A DNA stretch of 9,056 nt from the NCBI GenBank assembly GCA_017617775.1, contig JAFZVO010000034.1, forward strand, positions 1 through 9,056. Direction: 5' to 3'. Numbering within the stretch: position 1 is the first letter of the stretch; each line of letters opens with the position of its first letter. Source of the stretch: Bacilli bacterium (GTDB taxonomy: Bacteria; Bacillota_I; Bacilli_A; RFN20; CAG-826). The notes beneath the pieces are model-generated. The model saw only the letters and a program-made list of their open reading frames with translations, was not told where the DNA came from and made no database searches. Positions 5,189 to 9,056 of the stretch are shown in pieces. The position numbers and the translations under genes were made by a program.

Positions 5189-6349
5189 ATGCCACAGAAT
5201 AAAGAAACTCTCAACGCGTTATTTGAAAAAGCGTTTAATAAAGGACCGAGCGAATATTTCATCTCTCCAGGGAGATTAGAAATCATTGGAAACCATACCG
5301 ACCATAATGGTGGTTTAGCGATTGTTGCGGGGGCCTCTTTAAGAATGTATGCGGCGGCTAGCCCCACCGATACCAAAAAAGTGAGATTATTTTCTGATGG
5401 CTTTGGAATGTTTGAATGCATGGGTAAATATAGCGAGCCAAATCCCAAAGAATATGGTCGTACAAAAGCGTTGATTCAAGGCGTTGTCTCCGGATTTATC
5501 AAAAGGGGATATGCGGTCGGCGGCATCGATATAGCGATGACTAGTGAAGTCCTCTCTGGTAGCGGTATCTCTTCGTCCGCGGCTTTTGAGACATTGGTCT
5601 GCGAAGTCCTGAATTATATGTTTAACAAGGGTAAAGTCAGCAAGATGGAGATGGTGAAAATCTCTCAAGAAGCGGAATCATTATATTTTGGCAAACCATG
5701 TGGTCTTCTCGACCAAATCGGATCTTGCTATGGCGATATCTCTATCGTCGATTTTAAAAACGAGACTCCAGAGGTGAACAGCACAGAATTCCCATTCAAA
5801 TTACATATCTTCCTGACCAATCCAGGTGGATCTCACGCGGGATTAACAGATTATTATGCCTCTATTCCACGCGATATGAAGAATGTCGCGAAAGCATTAG
5901 GAAAAAATATCTTAAGAGAAGTTGAAGAGGAAGAATTTGATGCCTACTTATCTTCTCCTGCTCGTTCTTTGAACGAGATGGAAAGAAACCGCGCGATTCA
6001 CTTCTATAATGAGAATCGTCGCGTGAAGGAAGCTTTTGACGCGATCAATCGTAACGACGAAGAAGCTTTTATCAACATCATCAATGAATCAGGCTTATCC
6101 AGTTCCTTTGTTTTACAAAACACATTCGTCCCCGGGAGAAAAGAGCATTCTCCAGAAGAAGCTCTCGAAATCGCACGTGAGGCCGCGCCGAGAAGCGCGC
6201 ATCGCGTCCATGGAGGAGGATTTATGGGGACAATAATCTCCTTTGTGAAAGATGAAGAAGTGGAAGCCTTTAAAAAAGCGATTACTGATAAATATGGAGA
6301 AAATGGTCTTGTCGAAGTGAAGATCTCAAGAGGAGCGGGTCTCCTATAA
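5189..6349 (+). CDS. galK: Galactokinase-family GHMP kinase
   Basis: A 386-residue cytosolic sugar kinase expected to phosphorylate galactose or a related sugar at C1 using ATP, the entry step of the Leloir pathway. Visible: the galactokinase signature region PGRLEIIGNHTDHNGG at 27-42; the GHMP ATP loop LSGSGISSSAAFE at 122-134; GLLDQIGS at 172-179 with D175 as the likely catalytic base; and GHMP motif 3 GGGFMGT at 342-348. Length is normal. The Glu of the classical GEHTD motif, which contacts the sugar in characterised galactokinases, is Asn here (N35). To my knowledge GNHTDHN marks a variant subgroup common in Clostridia and relatives, often annotated galactokinase. AAGGAG lies 7 nt before the ATG. 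galT and galE are not in the window; instead two acetyltransferase genes follow without a gap. Family assignment is strong; galactose as substrate is likely but not certain. Confidence 0.88.
   Translation: MPQNKETLNALFEKAFNKGPSEYFISPGRLEIIGNHTDHNGGLAIVAGASLRMYAAASPTDTKKVRLFSDGFGMFECMGKYSEPNPKEYGRTKALIQGVVSGFIKRGYAVGGIDIAMTSEVLSGSGISSSAAFETLVCEVLNYMFNKGKVSKMEMVKISQEAESLYFGKPCGLLDQIGSCYGDISIVDFKNETPEVNSTEFPFKLHIFLTNPGGSHAGLTDYYASIPRDMKNVAKALGKNILREVEEEEFDAYLSSPARSLNEMERNRAIHFYNENRRVKEAFDAINRNDEEAFINIINESGLSSSFVLQNTFVPGRKEHSPEEALEIAREAAPRSAHRVHGGGFMGTIISFVKDEEVEAFKKAITDKYGENGLVEVKISRGAGLL
6331..6345 (+). promoter_or_regulatory. Hairpin masking the Shine-Dalgarno of the first acetyltransferase gene
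   Basis: AGGAG (6331-6335), the only Shine-Dalgarno-like sequence before the ATG at 6349, can pair with CTCCT (6341-6345) around a 5-nt loop. Both arms lie in the last codons of the kinase gene, so ribosomes finishing the kinase would open the hairpin. This suggests translational coupling. Confidence 0.45.
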
Positions 6350-6870
6350 TGGAATTTATCAAAATTGACATGGGTAACCTCGATATCGCTCGCGATATTG
6401 AGAACACAATATTCCCCGAATATGATGCTTTGAATAACTTCCTAGATTCTTTTGCCGAAGGGGCGAAAGGTGAATATTACCTCATCAAAGAAAAAGAAAC
6501 ATATATCGGCATTGTCGGGATTTATTCTTATGTCGATTATCCGGATGATGCCTGGCTTGGATGGTTTGGTTTTCTCGAACCATATCGCCATCAAGGATAT
6601 GGCAAGCAAGCGTTAAACTTCTTTGAAGAACTCGCGAGAAGTCGTGGTTTTAGGTATGCGCGTCTATATACAGATACGAATAACAACGATGATGCAAAGG
6701 GGTTCTACAAACATCAAGGATATTTCGAAGAGAGATATCTCAATTTGAAAGATCCAGCTTCATTCATGTATCCAATATCAATATTCTCCAAATCTTTATA
6801 TGATGAAAGATGTCCGCATTGGAATAATCGAGACATCCATTTCACTAAACAAGTCCATAAACAGCAATGA
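6349..6870 (+). CDS. GNAT-family N-acetyltransferase
   Basis: A 173-residue acetyl-CoA-dependent transferase with the GNAT fold. The core is GIVGIYSYVDYPDDAWLGW (beta strands), then motif A at about 74-90 (GFLEPYRHQGYGKQAL, with the R-x-x-G-x-G acetyl-CoA pyrophosphate loop R80, G83, G85), then motif B FYKHQGYFEE at 119-128. The C-terminal tail after about 150 is polar and probably extends past the fold. The ATG overlaps the TAA of the kinase gene by one base (TAATG), a classic coupled arrangement. The substrate cannot be inferred; metabolite, antibiotic or protein acetylation are all possible. It is distinct in sequence from the next GNAT gene, so the pair is not a recent tandem duplication. 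Confidence 0.85.
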   Translation: MEFIKIDMGNLDIARDIENTIFPEYDALNNFLDSFAEGAKGEYYLIKEKETYIGIVGIYSYVDYPDDAWLGWFGFLEPYRHQGYGKQALNFFEELARSRGFRYARLYTDTNNNDDAKGFYKHQGYFEERYLNLKDPASFMYPISIFSKSLYDERCPHWNNRDIHFTKQVHKQQ

Positions 6871-7400
6871 AATTAGGTTATCTTGTTGTCGATTATAATT
6901 ATCATTATTTATCCAAACTCAAATACTTATTTGAAAGCGCTTTTCCTCCTGAGGAAAGGCCTACTTTTTCACGTTTCTTAAAAATGGAAAAGAATGAATT
7001 ATATGGAGTGGAAGAAAGCGGTAAATTCATCGGTTTTGTTTCTATTGTTAGGAATGATGATTTGGTCTATATTTTCTTTTTAGCAATCACCAAGAGACTG
7101 CGCGGGAAAGGATATGGCTCACAGATACTTATAGATGTATTAGAAAAGTATCAAGATAAACGCGTCTTCTTAATGGCGGAAGATCCTTCTATCCCTTCTA
7201 TTAACCAAAGTGAGAGAGATAACCGCATCAGGTTTTATGAACATAATGGCTTTAAACTTACAGAAACAAGAATAGTGGAATATGGGGTTGAATATGTTGT
7301 CCTGACCAGCAATGAGGATGTCAATAAAGACGAATTCTTGAGCCTCATGGAATATTTGCTGGGGAATTATTATCATATATATCGTAAACATGTGAGGTGA
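6867..7400 (+). CDS. GNAT-family N-acetyltransferase (second of pair)
   Basis: A 177-residue GNAT protein. The N-terminal FESAFPPEERP at 22-32 is typical of a Firmicutes GNAT group. Motif A runs about 67-90 with the acetyl-CoA loop RGKGYG (R79, G82, G84), and motif B is FYEHNGF at 123-129. The last 30 residues form a helical, basic tail after the fold. Its ATG overlaps the previous stop by 4 nt (ATGA) and no Shine-Dalgarno is visible, so translation is probably coupled. It ends in TGA, the only TGA stop among the complete genes here, and is the last gene of the kinase operon, with a terminator about 60 nt beyond. Substrate unknown. Confidence 0.85.
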   Translation: MKLGYLVVDYNYHYLSKLKYLFESAFPPEERPTFSRFLKMEKNELYGVEESGKFIGFVSIVRNDDLVYIFFLAITKRLRGKGYGSQILIDVLEKYQDKRVFLMAEDPSIPSINQSERDNRIRFYEHNGFKLTETRIVEYGVEYVVLTSNEDVNKDEFLSLMEYLLGNYYHIYRKHVR

Positions 7401-7461
7401 GCTATCCCTTAGGGCTCCTTACCAAGATCCATGCATCACATTATTATTTGACTAGAAAGTG

Positions 7462-7488
7462 CCGTCCATCATCGAGGGTGGTTTTTTT
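7462..7488 (+). terminator. Rho-independent terminator of the kinase-acetyltransferase operon
   Basis: CCGTCC (7462-7467) can pair with GGGTGG (7476-7481) over 6 bp with two G-U wobbles; CCATC with GGTGG is an alternative. A run of seven T follows at 7482-7488. The stretch 7401-7461 before it shows nothing convincing apart from a weak GAGC/GCTC inverted repeat. Confidence 0.65.
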
Positions 7489-7549
7489 CATATAAAAGCA
7501 AAAAATACACTGCATTTTTCACTTTTTCATTCTTTTTTGAAAATTATTC

Positions 7550-7578
7550 TTGCAACTCCAATTTATTATCTTTATATT
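7550..7578 (+). promoter_or_regulatory. Promoter of the str operon (rpsL-rpsG-fusA)
   Basis: TTGCAA (7550-7555), a 17-bp spacer and TATATT (7573-7578) give a good housekeeping promoter. The run of T and A just upstream (about 7530-7548) resembles an UP element, which suits highly expressed ribosomal genes. The predicted start is near 7585, leaving a leader of about 110 nt. Confidence 0.6.
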
Positions 7579-7607
7579 ATATAAGCGTGTGTTAGAAATG
7601 ACTCCGC

Positions 7608-7629
7608 ATGACCGATTGGTCCATTTTTT
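7608..7629 (+). promoter_or_regulatory. Terminator-like hairpin in the rpsL leader
   Basis: GACC (7610-7613) and GGTC (7618-7621) pair around GATT. The stem extends through A7608-T7609 with A7623-T7624 if C7622 is bulged, and six T follow (7624-7629). It lies about 25-45 nt into the predicted leader, so it could be an attenuator or a ribosomal-protein autoregulatory element. The stem is short; function is unproven. Confidence 0.3.
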
Positions 7630-7695
7630 AAGGGAAATGTTGACACAACCGGTATTGTGGAAAAACACCATTAATCAGTTGAAAGGAGCATTTAC

Positions 7696-8115
7696 ATGCC
7701 TACAATTAACCAATTGGTTCGTGAAGGAAGAAGAACAGGCTTTGAAAAGTCAAAGGCCCCAGCCCTCGGCAAGAGATGGAACTCTTTGAAGAAAAAAGAA
7801 GCGAATCAACCTTCCGCCCAAAAAAGAGGAGTGTGTACTCGTGTCGGTACCATGACTCCAAAGAAACCTAACTCAGCTTTAAGAAAGTATGCTCGTGTGC
7901 GTTTGAGCAATGGTTATGAAGTCACTGCCTATATCGGTGGTGAAGGACACAATTTACAAGAACACAGTACTGTTCTTATCAGAGGTGGCCGTGTTAAGGA
8001 CCTTCCAGGTGTGCGTTATCACATCATCAGAGGTACATTAGACTGCGCCGGTATTGAAAAACGCCGTCAAGGTCGCTCCCTCTATGGTTCCAAGAAACCA
8101 AAAGCCGCTAAATAA
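7696..8115 (+). CDS. rpsL: 30S ribosomal protein S12
   Basis: A 139-residue decoding-centre protein of the small subunit. The N-terminus [12 protein letters not shown] and the core [22 protein letters not shown] are diagnostic. Compared with the 124-residue E. coli protein, about 13 extra residues lie around 26-42 ([17 protein letters not shown]), an insertion known from Bacilli and Mollicutes. The two lysines where streptomycin-resistance changes usually arise are both present (K56 in TPKKPN and K101 in RVKDLPG), so the gene looks wild-type. D102 is the position that is methylthiolated in some bacteria. AAAGGAG (7682-7688) lies 7 nt before the ATG. It is the first gene of the str operon, 17 nt before rpsG. 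Confidence 0.99.
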   Translation: MPTINQLVREGRRTGFEKSKAPALGKRWNSLKKKEANQPSAQKRGVCTRVGTMTPKKPNSALRKYARVRLSNGYEVTAYIGGEGHNLQEHSTVLIRGGRVKDLPGVRYHIIRGTLDCAGIEKRRQGRSLYGSKKPKAAK

Positions 8116-8132
8116 GGAAAGGAGAATCAACG

Positions 8133-8603
8133 ATGCCTAGAAAAGGAAAAGTCGCTAAACGTGATGTCTTGCCAGATCCAATTTATAACAGCAAATTAGT
8201 CACTCGTTTAGTCAACAAAATCATGATCGACGGTAAAAAGGGAACAGCCCAAAAGATTCTCTATACCGCCTTTAAGAACATTGAAGACAAAACTGGTCAA
8301 CCAGCGATGGACGTCTTCGCGACAGCATTGAACAACATCATGCCAGAAGTCGAATTAAAAGTTCGTCGTATCGGTGCGGCTAACTACCAAGTCCCAACTG
8401 AAGTCACTCCAGAAAGAAAAGTCACTTTAGGATTAAGATGGTTAGTCAACTATTCCAGACTCAGACACGAGAAGAGCATGGAAGAGAGATTAGCAGCAGA
8501 AATTATTGATGCCGCTAACGGAACAGGTGCTTCTGTTAAGAAGAGAGAAGACACCCACAAGATGGCTGAAGCCAATAAGGCTTACGCACATTATCGTTGG
8601 TAA
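8133..8603 (+). CDS. rpsG: 30S ribosomal protein S7
   Basis: A 156-residue protein that binds the 3' major domain of 16S rRNA and starts assembly of the 30S head. The family signature is clear: [22 protein letters not shown] at 15-36, then [21 protein letters not shown] at 70-90 and the C-terminal [15 protein letters not shown]. Length is standard for bacteria. AAAGGAG (8118-8124) lies 8 nt before the ATG. It sits between rpsL and fusA as in most bacteria. In E. coli, S7 represses its own operon by binding between rpsL and rpsG, but the 17-nt spacer here is too short for that structure, so any control would have to work elsewhere. Confidence 0.99.
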   Translation: MPRKGKVAKRDVLPDPIYNSKLVTRLVNKIMIDGKKGTAQKILYTAFKNIEDKTGQPAMDVFATALNNIMPEVELKVRRIGAANYQVPTEVTPERKVTLGLRWLVNYSRLRHEKSMEERLAAEIIDAANGTGASVKKREDTHKMAEANKAYAHYRW

Positions 8604-8621
8604 TTTGGAGGGTCAATCATT

Positions 8622-9056
8622 ATGGCGAGAGAATATGATTTAGCCCACACAAGAAATATCGGTATCATGGCCCACATCGATGCCGGTAAAACTACAACTA
8701 CAGAACGTATCTTATACTTCACTGGTAAGATTCATAAGATCGGTGAAGTTCACGAAGGTGCCGCGACTATGGACTGGATGGCCCAAGAACAAGAAAGAGG
8801 TATTACTATCACCTCTGCGGCGACTACTGCCTTCTGGAAAGGCAATAGAATCAACATCATCGACACTCCAGGGCACGTCGACTTCACTGTTGAAGTTGAA
8901 AGATCCCTTCGTGTCTTAGACGGTGCGGTCACTGTCTTAGATGGTAAGAATGGTGTTGAACCACAAACAGAAACTGTTTGGAGACAAGGTAGTAAATACG
9001 GCGTGCCAAGAATCGTCTTCGTCAACAAACTAGACGCGATTGGTGCCGACTTCGAA
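8622..9056 (+). CDS. fusA: Elongation factor G (3'-truncated by the window)
   Basis: The first 145 codons of the translocation GTPase EF-G, which moves tRNAs and mRNA through the ribosome; the family is about 690 residues. The GTPase motifs are visible: G1 AHIDAGKT at 17-24, the switch I region with RGITI at 59-63, G3 DTPGH at 81-85 and G4 NKLD at 135-138. [18 protein letters not shown] and QEQERGITI are typical of EF-G rather than EF-Tu or LepA. GGAGG (8607-8611) lies 10 nt before the ATG, and the gap after rpsG is 18 nt. The frame stays open to the last base. tufA often follows in this operon but would lie outside the window. Confidence 0.98.
   Translation, partial: MAREYDLAHTRNIGIMAHIDAGKTTTTERILYFTGKIHKIGEVHEGAATMDWMAQEQERGITITSAATTAFWKGNRINIIDTPGHVDFTVEVERSLRVLDGAVTVLDGKNGVEPQTETVWRQGSKYGVPRIVFVNKLDAIGADFE

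Noticed and set aside
5053..5668. Minus-strand open frames across the 5' part of the kinase gene
   Set aside because: Antisense to a strongly conserved GHMP kinase; the translations show no domain.
7398..7400. TGA at the end of the second acetyltransferase as a Trp codon (Mycoplasma code)
   Set aside because: Reading through would add only a few residues before TAG, all Trp codons in the window are TGG, and no other gene contains an in-frame TGA.
6349..7400. Tandem duplication of the two GNAT genes
   Set aside because: The proteins share only the general fold motifs, and their N-termini and tails are unrelated.
7399..7417. GAGC/GCTC inverted repeat just after the second acetyltransferase gene
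   Set aside because: Only a 4-bp stem with an 11-nt loop and no U-tract; the downstream hairpin at 7462 is the better terminator.
7640..7645. Perfect TTGACA in the rpsL leader as a second -35
   Set aside because: No acceptable -10 lies 15-19 bp downstream; the sequence there is A/C-rich.
7598..7789. Open frame beginning MTPHDRLVHFL in the rpsL leader and overlapping rpsL
   Set aside because: It runs deep into rpsL in another frame, has no Shine-Dalgarno and resembles no known leader peptide; open by chance.
8680..9028. Open frames on both strands within fusA
   Set aside because: The EF-G frame from 8622 carries all expected GTPase motifs and explains this region.
1..9056. Mobile element, prophage, toxin-antitoxin or CRISPR content
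   Set aside because: No transposase or integrase motifs, no direct-repeat arrays, no small toxin-like gene pairs; every long frame is a housekeeping or metabolic gene.

Overview
The window looks like a chromosomal segment of a low-to-moderate GC Gram-positive bacterium near Bacilli/Mollicutes (Erysipelotrichia, RF39 or Acholeplasma-like gut lineages are plausible). This rests on the Bacilli-type S12 protein with its internal insertion, Shine-Dalgarno sequences of the AAAGGAG type, U-tract terminators, and the mix of an MsmK-type sugar ABC ATPase, a CarD-family protein and a clostridial-style galactokinase variant. Trp is encoded by TGG throughout and no gene needs an in-frame TGA, so the Mycoplasma code is not in use. 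The placement is inference; no 16S or marker comparison was possible.

Layout. (1) 1-654 (+): 3' end of a sugar-type ABC transporter ATPase, closed by a UUCG-loop terminator and facing a second terminator from the opposite strand. (2) 2515-751 (-): a nucleotidyltransferase and a class V aminotransferase overlapping by 20 nt. The pair and its order suggest activation of 2-aminoethylphosphonate (AEP) as a CMP conjugate plus AEP transamination, that is, phosphonate decoration of surface molecules. (3) 2739-3233 (+): a CarD/CdnL-type RNA polymerase-binding regulator, possibly leaderless. (4) 5074-3220 (-): a sirtuin overlapping a rare-looking HD-HAD fusion protein, whose 3' end overlaps the carD-like gene tail to tail. 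(5) 5189-7400 (+): a galactokinase-family GHMP kinase followed by two GNAT acetyltransferases, translationally coupled by 1-nt and 4-nt overlaps and ending in a terminator. (6) 7550-9056 (+): the str operon, rpsL-rpsG-fusA (fusA cut by the window edge), with its own promoter and a roughly 110-nt leader.

The accessory genes form three short, tightly packed operons separated by divergent or convergent junctions. Two divergent intergenic regions (2516-2738 and 5075-5188) hold palindromes and promoter-like elements. The same TTATGATAAAAT sequence lies just before both the carD-like gene and the kinase gene. I found no mobile element, CRISPR array, tRNA or rRNA. The points most worth following are the putative phosphonate-activation pair, the sirtuin/HD-HAD operon, and the non-canonical substrate motif of the kinase; none is proven to be a new system.
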